64,000 nucleotides of DNA from Hydrogenophaga sp. BPS33. Lineage in GTDB: Bacteria; Pseudomonadota; Gammaproteobacteria; Burkholderiales; Burkholderiaceae_C. The stretch covers positions 4,960,001-5,024,000 of the forward strand of contig NZ_CP044549.1 of assembly GCF_009859475.1 (NCBI RefSeq), written 5' to 3'. The translations under genes and the position numbers were made by a program. The notes under the pieces are model-generated. The model saw nothing but the letters and a program-made list of their open reading frames with translations, was not told the DNA's origin and made no database searches. Position 1 is the first letter of the stretch. Every line of letters begins with the position of its first letter. Shown here piece after piece: positions 8,911 through 17,196 of this stretch.

Positions 8911-9843
8911 ATGCAAGTCAACTTCAAACATCTCCGCGCATTTGTCACGATTGCAAACCTGGGCAGCTTTGTCGAAGCGTCGAAGGCGCTCCATGTGACA
9001 CAGGCAGCGCTGAGCAACGCGATGCGCGAGCTGGAGTCCATCGTCGATTTGCGCTTGCTGGACCGCACGACACGCAAGGTCACGCTTTCGGCGGCCGGGG
9101 CGCAATACATCCGATACGCGGAAAAAGTCCTCCTTGCGCTGCAGGAAGCCGAGCGCTGCACCCGCGAACTGCGCAACCACAGGGCGGGCGTGGTGCGCAT
9201 CGCCACGTCGCGCCTGGTGGGCTGGTCTTTGATGGCACCGGTGTTCGCTCAGTTTCACCGCCTGCACCCGGACATCCGCGTGTTGCCGGTCGATGCCCTG
9301 ATCCAGGACATCCGCGCGACGGTCGAGACAGGCCAGGCCGACATGGCGATCTCCACCTTCGCGGACTCGGTGAAGCACGACCAGATCGAGACCACGCCGC
9401 TTTTCAAATCGCGGGTGCACGCCGTCTGCCATTGCGAACACCCCTTGGCCGAACGTCGCAGCGTGACCTGGTCCGATCTGGAACGCGAGCCGCTGATCTT
9501 TGTCGGGAGCTACCCGCTGTTGCGCCTGCGGCTGGAACTGGGCAAACCCTTCGAGCCGGCCAACATCTATGAAGTGGGTGACATGACCGCCGCCTTGGGC
9601 ATGGTGGCGGCGGGCATCGGCCTGTCGATCTGCCCGGGGCTGGTGCGCTCGGCCACTGGCGTTCACCAGTTGCGCATGATCGAGTGCGAGTCGCCGTCCA
9701 TCGTCCGTCAATACAACCTCTTCACCAACCGCATGCGCACCGCCTTGCCCGTGGCCGACGTGCTCAAGAATTTTCTGATCGACTATTTCGCCAAGACCGG
9801 CGGCTTGTGCGTGGAAGATCCGTCGCTGGGCATGGTGGCCTGA
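8911..9843 (+). CDS. LysR-family transcriptional regulator
   Basis: 310 residues. The N-terminal winged helix (FVEASKALHVTQAALSNAMRE, residues about 18-38; then LLDRTTRKVTLSAAG) is followed by a periplasmic-binding-protein-like effector domain. It is divergent from the Bug receptor gene at 8704 and most likely controls it and itself through the shared 206-base region. It ends 57 bases before the convergent aromatic operon. Confidence 0.93.
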   Translation: MQVNFKHLRAFVTIANLGSFVEASKALHVTQAALSNAMRELESIVDLRLLDRTTRKVTLSAAGAQYIRYAEKVLLALQEAERCTRELRNHRAGVVRIATSRLVGWSLMAPVFAQFHRLHPDIRVLPVDALIQDIRATVETGQADMAISTFADSVKHDQIETTPLFKSRVHAVCHCEHPLAERRSVTWSDLEREPLIFVGSYPLLRLRLELGKPFEPANIYEVGDMTAALGMVAAGIGLSICPGLVRSATGVHQLRMIECESPSIVRQYNLFTNRMRTALPVADVLKNFLIDYFAKTGGLCVEDPSLGMVA

Positions 9844-9899
9844 GCACGGCAAACGCGTGTACGCCCTGTCGCGGGTCTTCAGGAATCGCAAGACTGGCC

Positions 9900-10868
9900 T
9901 CACAGGTCCAGCACCAGGCGCGCCGAGCAAGAACGCGAGCAGCAGGGCGTGAACTGGTCGTTCTTCGCGCGCTCGTCATCGGTGAAATACATGTCCCGGT
10001 GTTCCGGCGTGCCTTCGAGCACCCGCACGACGCAAGTGCCGCACACCCCTTGCTCGCACGAGGTGCCCACTTCGATGCCGTGCCGGGCGAGGGCCATGGT
10101 CACGGGCTCGTCGGCGGGCACGGGAACGACCTCACCGGTAGACGCAATCTGGACCTCGAAGGCGCCGTCGCCACCCGTGTCGATGACCGCTCCTGCGAAG
10201 TACTCGCGGTGCAGGCGGTCCTCGCTCCAGCCCGCCGAGCGTCCGGCGGTCAGCACCCAGTCCATGAAGCCGCCCGGTCCGCATACGTACAGGTGCGCAT
10301 CCCTGGCCCTCGGCGACTGGAGCAGGGCTGCGGCATCGAGCTTTTGGGACGGCTCGCCATCGTCGTGGTGCCAGGCCACGCGCTGCGCAAACGCACTCGC
10401 TGCAATGCGCTCTGCAAACGCGGTGGCGGCGCGCAAGCGCGTGCAGTAGTGCAATTCGAACGAAGCGCCCTGCTCGGCCAACGTGTGCGCCATCGCCAGG
10501 ATGGGCGTGATACCGATGCCGCCGGCCAATAGCACGTGGTGCGGCACGCCTTCGGCCAAGGGAAAGTGGTTGCGCGGTGCGCTGATGGAGAGCTCCTCGC
10601 CCTCCTCCAACGCGTGCATGCCCGTGGAGCCACCCCGCGATTGCGCGTCTCGCAGCACGGCAATTTCGTAGCGTTGCGTCTCGCCTGGCGGGTTGCACAA
10701 CGAATACTGCCGCACCAACCCGCAGGGCAAATGCACGTCGATGTGCGCCCCCGCCTTGAAGGCTGGAAGGCTTGCGCCGTCGAGCGAACGCAGCTCGAAG
10801 AGCGCAATGTCGGGCGTCTCGGCATGTTTGCGCGCCAAGCGCACCCGCAGGGTGTTCGCCGTGTTCAT
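9900..10868 (-). CDS. Reductase component of a Rieske oxygenase (VanB/phthalate dioxygenase reductase type)
   Basis: 322 residues. Domain order: FMN-binding barrel (GLVRQYSLCNPP), NAD-binding domain (LLAGGIGITPILAMA, YVCGPGGFMDWVL), and a C-terminal plant-type [2Fe-2S] ferredoxin with CEQGVCGTC and a last cysteine in PCCSRSCSARL. It passes electrons from NADH to a terminal oxygenase. It is the last gene of the eight-gene operon, 5 bases after the FAH gene, and its natural partner is the Rieske oxygenase that starts the operon at 17076. The start codon was chosen as the ATG directly after the FAH stop; the open frame extends further upstream without support. Confidence 0.93.
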   Translation of the reverse strand: MNTANTLRVRLARKHAETPDIALFELRSLDGASLPAFKAGAHIDVHLPCGLVRQYSLCNPPGETQRYEIAVLRDAQSRGGSTGMHALEEGEELSISAPRNHFPLAEGVPHHVLLAGGIGITPILAMAHTLAEQGASFELHYCTRLRAATAFAERIAASAFAQRVAWHHDDGEPSQKLDAAALLQSPRARDAHLYVCGPGGFMDWVLTAGRSAGWSEDRLHREYFAGAVIDTGGDGAFEVQIASTGEVVPVPADEPVTMALARHGIEVGTSCEQGVCGTCVVRVLEGTPEHRDMYFTDDERAKNDQFTPCCSRSCSARLVLDL

Positions 10869-10873
10869 GGCCG

Positions 10874-11572
10874 TCAGATGACTTTGACGCGCAGCTCGCC
10901 CACGCCTTCGACGCCACCGGTCATGAGGTCGCCCTTCACCACCGGGCCGACACCTTCGGGCGTGCCGGTCATGATGAGGTCGCCGGGTTGCAGCTCCCAG
11001 GCGGCGGAGATGTGCTCGATGACCTCGGCCATGTTCCAGATCAGCGAAGCCACCGTGCTCTTCTGCCGTACCTGGTCGTTCACCCGAAGCCAGATCGGGG
11101 CCGTTTCGATACCAGGCACCTGCGCTGCCGGGGTGATGGGGCTGATCGGCGCGGAGTGGTCGAAGCCCTTGCCGATGTCCCACGGGCGGCCGATGTCGCG
11201 TTGCGCCAGTTGCAGGTCGCGGCGGGTCATGTCCAGGCCGACGGCGTAGCCATAGATGTGCGCCATGGCATCGGCGGCGGCAATGTTCTTGCCGCCCTTG
11301 CCGATGGCCGCCACGAGTTCGATTTCGTGGTGCAGGTTCTGCGTGAGCGGTGGGTACGGCATCTCGCCGGTGGCGCCGGTGGGCACGACCACGATCGCAT
11401 CGGCCGGCTTGAGAAAGAAGAACGGCGGCTCGCGGCCGGTGAAGCCCATTTCCTTGGCGTGTTCGGCGTAGTTGCGGCCCACGCAGTACACGCGGCGTGC
11501 CGGAAAGAGCGCCGACTGGCCCACGACGGGGATGCCGACGGGCGCGGGCGCAGCGAAGGTGAACGTGCCCAT
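10874..11572 (-). CDS. Fumarylacetoacetate hydrolase (FAH) family protein
   Basis: 232 residues, the short form of the family. Seen: YCVGRNYAEHAKEMG at the N-terminus, FFFLKPADAIVVV, the metal-binding LHHEIELVAAIGKGGKN (E-I-E motif) and GDLIMTGTPEGVGPV. The family includes 2-hydroxy-dienoate isomerases, oxaloacetate decarboxylases and maleyl/fumarylpyruvate hydrolases. The start overlaps the SDR stop by one base (TGATG), so translation is coupled. In this ring-cleavage operon it probably tautomerises, decarboxylates or hydrolyses a keto-acid intermediate; which one cannot be told from sequence. Confidence 0.9.
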   Translation of the reverse strand: MGTFTFAAPAPVGIPVVGQSALFPARRVYCVGRNYAEHAKEMGFTGREPPFFFLKPADAIVVVPTGATGEMPYPPLTQNLHHEIELVAAIGKGGKNIAAADAMAHIYGYAVGLDMTRRDLQLAQRDIGRPWDIGKGFDHSAPISPITPAAQVPGIETAPIWLRVNDQVRQKSTVASLIWNMAEVIEHISAAWELQPGDLIMTGTPEGVGPVVKGDLMTGGVEGVGELRVKVI

Positions 11573-12351
11573 CACATCAGTCCGCCGAAAGAGCCACCGT
11601 CGACTTGCAGGTTCTGGCCCGAAATGAAGCTGGCCTGCACCGAGCACAGGAACGCGCAGGCACTGGCCAACTCTTCCGGTTTTCCAAAGCGCTTGGCCGC
11701 GATGCTGTCGGCAAAGACCTTGCGCGCCTCCTCCATCGTGATGCCCTTTTGCTTCATCAGCCGCTCGGCCATGAAACGCTGGCGCGGCGTGTCGATGCGC
11801 TCGGGGAGCACGTTGTTGATGGTCACGTTGTCCACCGCCACTTCGCGCGAGAGGGCCTTGGAGAAGGCGGTCAACGCGGTGCGCGCAGCGGCCGAGAGCG
11901 ACTGGTGGGCGCGCGGTTCTTTCACCATCGCCGAGGTGATGTTGACGATGCGGCCGAACTGGCGCGCGCGCATGCCGGGCACGTAGTGGCGAATGAACAG
12001 CGCGTGCGGGATCATGTTCTTCTCGAACGCACCCACCCACGCGCCGTGGTCCCACTCATCGAGGCTGCCGGGCTTGGGGCCTTCGTTGTTGGTCACCAGG
12101 ATGTCCACGTCCTTCACCTTGGACAGGATGGTCTGGCGGCCTGCGTCGGTCGTGACGTCGGCGCTGACGGTGTAGACATTGCCCTTGGCGGTCTTGCGCA
12201 GTTCGGCGGCAGCGGCTTCCAGGCGTGTGCTCTCGCGCGCGTTGAGCCAGACGTTCACGCCCTCTTCGGCCAGCACCTTGGCGCAGGCCAGGCCCAGGCC
12301 GCTCGACGAGGCCATGACGAGCGCGGTGCGCCCGGTGATTCCCAGATCCAT
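11572..12351 (-). CDS. Short-chain dehydrogenase/reductase-like protein lacking the Tyr-Lys pair
   Basis: 259 residues with an SDR fold: nucleotide motif ASSSGLGLA (residues 14-22), NARE, NNEG in place of NNAG, and INNVLPERIDTPR near the C-terminus. At the catalytic YxxxK position the protein reads L152-S-A-A-A156, so both Tyr and Lys are absent. A recognisable SDR subfamily carries LSNGAR-like residues there, so this is probably not a sequencing error. Dehydrogenase activity is therefore doubtful; an isomerase, lyase or binding role is possible. It is tightly placed between the aldolase and FAH genes. Confidence 0.88.
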   Translation of the reverse strand: MDLGITGRTALVMASSSGLGLACAKVLAEEGVNVWLNARESTRLEAAAAELRKTAKGNVYTVSADVTTDAGRQTILSKVKDVDILVTNNEGPKPGSLDEWDHGAWVGAFEKNMIPHALFIRHYVPGMRARQFGRIVNITSAMVKEPRAHQSLSAAARTALTAFSKALSREVAVDNVTINNVLPERIDTPRQRFMAERLMKQKGITMEEARKVFADSIAAKRFGKPEELASACAFLCSVQASFISGQNLQVDGGSFGGLM

Positions 12352-12378
12352 AGTGACTCCTTGTATTCGTGTGTGACG

Positions 12379-13242
12379 TTATTTGCCGCGGCCGGCCAGT
12401 TGGCGGGCTTTGTCCAGCGTGGGGTAGGTCTTGCTCGCGCCGCAGACGAGGATGCGGTAGCCCTCCTCGTAAGCGCGTTCGACGTTGTCCATGCCCACGT
12501 GCGGGTGCGCCACCGGCACGTTGAACTCGTTGCCGATCGAGCGGATTTGCGCCATGGCGTCGAGCAGGTCGGGGTGGTTGTACTGGCGTGGCACGCCGAG
12601 TTCCTGCGACAGGTCGCCCTCTCCGATCATGATGGCGCCGATGCCCTGGACCTCGCGCAGCATCTCGCGCAGGTTGCCGATGCCTTCGACGTCTTCGATC
12701 ATCAGGATGGCGAGGATTTCCCCATCCGGATTGAGCGGCCACACATCGGCCTTCTTGTAGTACTCGTCGCGCGACAGGCCCCAGTAACGCGAAGCGGCCA
12801 TGCCACCATCGCCGCGCTGACCGAAAGGTTCGTGCAGCGGATGGCTCTTGAGCGTGGGGTAGCGGCAAGCGGAAATGGCGGCGTAGGCCTGCTCCACCGT
12901 GCTCACGTGCGGCCACACGATGCCGTAGGCGCCCAGGTCCAGCGCCTGCTTGGCCATCCACTGGTTCATCTCCGCGCCGTTGGCCGGAATGCGCACGATC
13001 GGCGTGACCGCGGGTGCGATCGAGCCCGAGTTCGCGATCTGCTTGCGGTTGAGCAGGTACTGGAAGGTGTCGCGCAGCGCGAGCGCGTCCCAGGGGTTGT
13101 GCTCGCACTCGATCATGATGCCGTCGTAAGCTGTGGTGCTGAAACCGATGGCGCTCTCTACCGTGGGCGGACAGAACGACATGGTCGCCACTTCGCCGCG
13201 TTCGAGACAGCGGATCAGGCCGTTGAGGCGTGTCTTGCTCAT
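12379..13242 (-). CDS. HpcH/HpaI-family aldolase
   Basis: 287 residues. Seen: IMIECEHNPWDA, metal-ligand segments ILMIEDVEGIGN (Glu) and IMIGEGDLSQELG (Asp), and GAYGIVWPHVSTVEQA, typical of divalent-metal class II pyruvate aldolases. It overlaps the LigJ-like hydratase gene by 4 bases. After 4-oxalomesaconate hydration the standard next step is cleavage of 4-carboxy-4-hydroxy-2-oxoadipate to pyruvate and oxaloacetate, usually by a LigK/RraA-type aldolase. No such gene is present, so this protein is the obvious functional replacement; that role is inferred. Confidence 0.88.
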   Translation of the reverse strand: MSKTRLNGLIRCLERGEVATMSFCPPTVESAIGFSTTAYDGIMIECEHNPWDALALRDTFQYLLNRKQIANSGSIAPAVTPIVRIPANGAEMNQWMAKQALDLGAYGIVWPHVSTVEQAYAAISACRYPTLKSHPLHEPFGQRGDGGMAASRYWGLSRDEYYKKADVWPLNPDGEILAILMIEDVEGIGNLREMLREVQGIGAIMIGEGDLSQELGVPRQYNHPDLLDAMAQIRSIGNEFNVPVAHPHVGMDNVERAYEEGYRILVCGASKTYPTLDKARQLAGRGK

Positions 13243-14288
13243 GCTGCGACGGCCTCCAGATGCTTTTCACGGCGTTCCAACGCGGCCTTCAGGCGCGGGA
13301 ACACCTTGAGCGCGTTGGTCTCGTAGATCTTCTTGCGCGATGCTTCGCTGAGCGCCTTCGCTTCATCCACATAGCGGCGCGTGTCGTCGAAGTAGTAGCC
13401 GGTGTTGGGGTCGATGCCTTTCACCGCGCCGACCATTTCGGAGGCGAACAACAGGTTGTCGTGAGGGATCACGTCGGTCAACAGGTCGATGCCGCGCTGG
13501 TCGTACACGCAGGTGTCGAAGAACACGTTCTGGAACAGGTGCTCTTCCAGCGACGCGCGCTTGAGGTTGAGAGCGAGGCCCCGGTAGCGGCCGAAGTGGT
13601 AGGGCACCGCGCCGCCGCCGTGCGGAACGATCACGCGCAGGTTCGGGAAGTCCTTGAACAGATCGCCCTGGATCAGCTGCATCACGGCCGTGGTGTCGGC
13701 GTTGATGTAGTGCGCGCCGGTGGCGTGGAAGCAGGCGTTGCACGAGGAAGACACGTGCACCATCATCGGCACGTCCAGCTCCACCAGCTTCTCGTACAGC
13801 GGGTACCAGTGGCGGTCGGTCAGCGGTGGGTCTTTCCACCAGCCCCCTGACGGATCGGGGTTGACGTTGACCCCGACAAAGCCGAGTTCGTTGACGCAAC
13901 GCTCCAGCTCCGGGATGCAGTTCCTGGGCGAGACGCCCGGCTCTTGCGGCAACTGGCAGGTGGCGGCGAAGTTGGCCGGGTACAGCTGCGTGAGGCGGTA
14001 GATCAGGTCGTTGCAGACCTGTGCCCACTGGGCCGAAACGCGCTCGTCGCCATAGTGGTGCTGCATGCCGGCCGCTTTGGGCGAGAAGATGGTGAGGTCG
14101 GTGCCGCGTTCGCGCTGGAACTTCAGCTGGGCTTTCTCGACCGACTCGCGCAGCATCTCGTCGGTGATGCCGAGATCCTCCACCTTGGGCCGCAGGGCCG
14201 GGTCGATCATGCCCGCGAGTTGGCGGGCGCGAAAATTCTCCAGCGCCTTGGGCGCGGTGGTGTAGTGACCGTGGCAGTCAATGATCAT
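13239..14288 (-). CDS. ligJ: LigJ-like 4-oxalomesaconate hydratase (amidohydrolase family 2)
   Basis: 349 residues. It begins MIIDCHGHYTTAPKAL with the HxH metal motif (residues 6-8), followed by VNPDPSGGWWKDPPL, a middle His in MVHVSSSCN, the HGGGAVPYH segment and ASEMVGAVKGIDP. These match, from memory, the Sphingobium LigJ hydratase of the protocatechuate 4,5-cleavage and gallate routes almost segment by segment, and differ from the related ACMS decarboxylases. It hydrates 4-oxalomesaconate to 4-carboxy-4-hydroxy-2-oxoadipate. The neighbouring LigB-like dioxygenase and aldolase fit this. Confidence 0.88.
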   Translation of the reverse strand: MIIDCHGHYTTAPKALENFRARQLAGMIDPALRPKVEDLGITDEMLRESVEKAQLKFQRERGTDLTIFSPKAAGMQHHYGDERVSAQWAQVCNDLIYRLTQLYPANFAATCQLPQEPGVSPRNCIPELERCVNELGFVGVNVNPDPSGGWWKDPPLTDRHWYPLYEKLVELDVPMMVHVSSSCNACFHATGAHYINADTTAVMQLIQGDLFKDFPNLRVIVPHGGGAVPYHFGRYRGLALNLKRASLEEHLFQNVFFDTCVYDQRGIDLLTDVIPHDNLLFASEMVGAVKGIDPNTGYYFDDTRRYVDEAKALSEASRKKIYETNALKVFPRLKAALERREKHLEAVAA

Positions 14289-14312
14289 GGGAGCTCCAAC
14301 TCAAGAAAAAAA

Positions 14313-14714
14313 TCAACCGTTGTCGGGAACGGCTGCAATAGCCATCAGTTGCAACAAGGCACCGCCCCGCAGGGCTTGCACGGTGGTGTGCCGCGCGGGG
14401 CGGTCGTGTGGATCGGGGAAGTGGCGCAGCCACTCGGCATTGACCGCGTCGCGCAAGGACTCGTCCACGGTCAGCACCGTGACCTGCCCCACGTCGGCCA
14501 TCGTGGCGCCACCGTTTTCCAGCAGCTGGCGCAGGTTCTCGAAGGCGTGAAAGGCCTGTGCGGTTGCGCCTTCGGCCAGCTTGCCGGTCCTCGGGTCCTT
14601 GCCGGCAATGCCCGACGTGAAGATCATGTTGCCCACGCGGGCGCCCATGGGGATGGGGGCGGATCCGTGGCCCAGGCCTTCGACGTCGAGGGAACGGGGG
14701 CGGCGCATGCTCAT
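14313..14714 (-). CDS. RidA/YjgF/Rid family protein
   Basis: 133 residues from an ATG at 14714 with AGGAG upstream. The family core GNMIFTSGIAGKDPRTG, AFENLRQLLENGGATMADV and QALRGGALLQLMAIA is visible. Family members hydrolyse enamines/imines or act on other enol tautomers; some ring-cleavage operons carry a family member as 2-aminomuconate deaminase. Here it lies between the dioxygenase and hydratase genes of an operon with no other sign of a nitrogen-containing substrate. It may help tautomerise the enol ring-cleavage product or deaminate an amino analogue; neither is shown. Confidence 0.88.
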   Translation of the reverse strand: MSMRRPRSLDVEGLGHGSAPIPMGARVGNMIFTSGIAGKDPRTGKLAEGATAQAFHAFENLRQLLENGGATMADVGQVTVLTVDESLRDAVNAEWLRHFPDPHDRPARHTTVQALRGGALLQLMAIAAVPDNG

Positions 14715-14745
14715 GTGTGGGTCTCCTTGTTGCGTATGACAGCCA

Positions 14746-15753
14746 TCAATTCGAAAGGGGTTCGGCGGCCCAATAGCAGAAGCCGGCCCCCACGCCCGTG
14801 CCCGCTTCGCTGCGGTAGAGCGGTTGGTACTCGGCCATCTGCAACGGCAAGTGGTCGACCGCACCGGCGGTGAGGATCCAGTTCAGGATTTCCGAAGAGC
14901 CCGAGCGCAGCGCCTCGCGCGGCACCGAGCGCAACCCCTGCTCGTTGCCCTCGCGCAAGGCGTCGATGACGCGCAGATCGAGCTGTTCGTCCACCACGAA
15001 GTGCGACAGGCCACCCGAGGCCACGACCGCCACTTTCAGGTCCGACGGCATGGCCTCGATCGCCGCGCGCAGCTTGCGACCCACGTCGTAGCAGCGGCTG
15101 GCGCTGGGCACGTTGGGCGCGAAATAGGTGTTGAGCATCACCGGCACCACCGGCATGCTGCGGCGGAACAGGCGCTTGACGATGAAGCCGTAGGCGTGGC
15201 CGAAACCAGCCTTGCTCGGGTCTTTCACGCCGCCCACGGAGGCCACGTCGACCTCCATGTCGATCAGGCGTTCGATCAACTCCCAACCAAACTTACCGGC
15301 GGCGGGCAGGCGGTAGATGTCGTCCATCAGGAAACCCTTGCCGACCTGTTGCATCCAGTCGGGCGAGCTCTTGGTGTACTTGCCGGTGGTGGTGACGATC
15401 TCATCGCCGTGGTAGATCGCGAACGCGGGCTGGTTGTCGGATGAGAACAGCTCGGCTTGGTCATCGCCCACGATCACCACCACGTCGGGTGCGGCGCGCT
15501 CCAGCACATCACCCAGGCGATCCAGCGCCGCGTGGGCGGCTTTCTCGCGTTGTTCCATCAGGCCGATCTCGACCTGATCGCGGAACTTCGGGCCGCGCTC
15601 GGCCAGCAGCTCGGGGTAGTTGACCGTGCGGCCATCGGACAGCGTGAGCTTCGGGTTTTTGAAGTCGACCTCGGCGCGGTGTTGCCACTGGCTCGCCGAC
15701 AGGTTGAGCATGGGGCTGTGGCTCGTGCCAATGCCCAGGGTGATCTGTGCCAT
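14746..15753 (-). CDS. LigB-type class III extradiol ring-cleavage dioxygenase-like protein
   Basis: 335 residues. The N-terminal metal His12 is in GTSHSPM, His186 in GFGHAYGF, the catalytic-type His251 in ASGGLSHF, and the metal Glu288 in RSGSSEILNW. These correspond to LigB His12, His127, His195 and Glu242. The second metal His of LigB (in NDH) is Gln99 here (VGDDQAELF). No separate LigA-like small subunit gene lies in the operon. The substrate is probably a protocatechuate-, gallate- or catechol-like acid produced by the upstream Rieske oxygenase. Ring cleavage is inferred from the family and neighbours. Confidence 0.85.
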   Translation of the reverse strand: MAQITLGIGTSHSPMLNLSASQWQHRAEVDFKNPKLTLSDGRTVNYPELLAERGPKFRDQVEIGLMEQREKAAHAALDRLGDVLERAAPDVVVIVGDDQAELFSSDNQPAFAIYHGDEIVTTTGKYTKSSPDWMQQVGKGFLMDDIYRLPAAGKFGWELIERLIDMEVDVASVGGVKDPSKAGFGHAYGFIVKRLFRRSMPVVPVMLNTYFAPNVPSASRCYDVGRKLRAAIEAMPSDLKVAVVASGGLSHFVVDEQLDLRVIDALREGNEQGLRSVPREALRSGSSEILNWILTAGAVDHLPLQMAEYQPLYRSEAGTGVGAGFCYWAAEPLSN

Positions 15754-15789
15754 GGTGTTCTGAAGGTGGGTGGGCGGAGGTGCGCGTGC

Positions 15790-17076
15790 TTACTCGGGCA
15801 GGATGCCCAGCGTCTGCCACTCGGCGCCCTTGGGGATCACGCCCTCGAACGAGCGGATGCGGCGGTGCGGCGTACGGGGCTCGACCGTGCCGATCGGGGG
15901 TTCACCACGGGCGAATGCTTTGACGGCTTCGACCATCACGCGGCGGAACTGCGCCACGGCCGCGTCGCTGGTGCCCAGGCGCTCTTTGCTGCGGTCGCTG
16001 ATGGCGCCCATGCTCACCCACATCATGCTGTCCTGGTTGGCGATGCCGCGCACACCCGTGAAGCTGCCGTTGCGCATGGCAGTGCGGTCCTGCAGGAAGC
16101 GGTTGGCCGGCGTGCGCAGAGGCCAGTAGTCCTCGTCCACATCCACACCGACGGTGGCGCCCATGCGCGCACGCCACACGTCCTGCGCCACACCCTCGCC
16201 CTCGGTCTGGTCATCGGTCCAGCCCACAAAGTAGAAGCTGGTGCTGACGTCGTCCCGCGGGACGACGAACTGGATGGTGCTGTAGGTGCCGTTCGGTGGC
16301 GAGAGCACGATGCAAGGCGCAATAAAGGTTGCGATGCGGGCGTACTCTTCCGTCTCCGGGTTGGTGATGGGCGTGCGCAGCGCGACGTAACGCATGCCGT
16401 ATTCGGTGCGGTGCACGTGCAGGCGCGGCGCCTTGTCCACCGAAGGACGCGTCAGCGTGTGCGTTTCGGCCAGGCCGGCGCGTGTGGTATTGCCCGTGGG
16501 GCGGATCTCGCTGGAGTGCAGCAGGGATGCGTGCGCCGAGTCGATGCCGCCTTCCACGATCTGCGCCCAGTTGCAAGGCAGGTTGATCTTCGCGATGCTG
16601 ATGCGCGGGTTGGTGCCATTGGCGAAGGCCGGTGGCTCGAACTCGGGCATGGTGGCTTCGTCGCCCATATAGATCCAAACGAAGCCATGGCTCTCGCGCA
16701 CCGGATAAGCCTTGTGCTGGATCTTCTTGGGCTCGGCGCCCTCACGGCGAACCTCGGCCGGCGTCTCCACGACCTGGCCTTTGACGTTCATCTTCCAACC
16801 GTGGTACAGGCAGCGCAGGCCACCTTCTTCGTTGCGGCCGTAGTAGAGCGAAGCGCGGCGGTGCGGGCACAGCTCGTCCATGACGCCCACGCGGCCCTCG
16901 GTGTCGCGGAAGGCGACGAGGTTTTCGCCCAGCACGCGCACCTTGATCGGGTCGCCGTCGGGCTCGGGCAGCTCCTGCGACATGCATGCCGGCAGCCAGT
17001 ATTGGCGCATCAGCTTGCCCAGGGGGGCATCGTTTTCGACTTGGGTGAGAAGGTCGTTGTCCGCTTTGGTCAGCAT
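15790..17076 (-). CDS. Rieske non-heme iron oxygenase, large subunit (phthalate 4,5-dioxygenase-like)
   Basis: 428 residues, homo-oligomeric type without a beta subunit. Rieske [2Fe-2S] ligands: CPH (within ELCPHRRASLYYG) and CLYH (LRCLYHGWKM), about residues 70-92. The mononuclear iron site is DSAHASLLH (bridging Asp, two His). The start MLTKADNDLLTQVENDAPLG resembles phthalate 4,5-dioxygenase and its relatives acting on meta-substituted benzoates. It hydroxylates an aromatic acid; the reductase encoded at 9900-10868 should supply electrons. It is the first gene of the operon, preceded by a long AT-rich palindrome. Confidence 0.92.
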   Translation of the reverse strand: MLTKADNDLLTQVENDAPLGKLMRQYWLPACMSQELPEPDGDPIKVRVLGENLVAFRDTEGRVGVMDELCPHRRASLYYGRNEEGGLRCLYHGWKMNVKGQVVETPAEVRREGAEPKKIQHKAYPVRESHGFVWIYMGDEATMPEFEPPAFANGTNPRISIAKINLPCNWAQIVEGGIDSAHASLLHSSEIRPTGNTTRAGLAETHTLTRPSVDKAPRLHVHRTEYGMRYVALRTPITNPETEEYARIATFIAPCIVLSPPNGTYSTIQFVVPRDDVSTSFYFVGWTDDQTEGEGVAQDVWRARMGATVGVDVDEDYWPLRTPANRFLQDRTAMRNGSFTGVRGIANQDSMMWVSMGAISDRSKERLGTSDAAVAQFRRVMVEAVKAFARGEPPIGTVEPRTPHRRIRSFEGVIPKGAEWQTLGILPE

Positions 17077-17137
17077 CGGGTTACCGCTCCATGGCTCTGT
17101 GGTTGAGAGCTAGTGTGGGTTTGCCGACCTCCTCGGT

Positions 17138-17178
17138 TATCAAGAATTTTTTTGATTGATATCAAAAAATTCTTGATA
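17138..17178. promoter_or_regulatory. Long AT-rich inverted repeat upstream of the aromatic operon
   Basis: A 41-base near-perfect dyad: the left arm TATCAAGAA-T7-GAT and the right arm ATC-A6-TTCTTGATA, differing only by one T, around a 4-base centre. It lies 61 bases before the Rieske start and 18 bases after the stop of the LysR gene. It could be the operator of the operon or a bidirectional hairpin ending the LysR transcript. Its AT content stands out from the GC-rich surroundings. Confidence 0.55.
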
Positions 17179-17196
17179 GGAACTGCACGATTTCGG

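Noticed and set aside
13239..14288. Possible ACMS decarboxylase (picolinate/nitrobenzoate pathway) for the amidohydrolase gene
   Set aside because: The segments NPDPSGGWW, DPPL and HYTTAPKAL match LigJ hydratases; the ACMSD-type start is absent.
14313..14714. 2-aminomuconate deaminase for the RidA gene
   Set aside because: The family fits, but nothing else in the operon indicates an amino-aromatic substrate, so only the family name is given.
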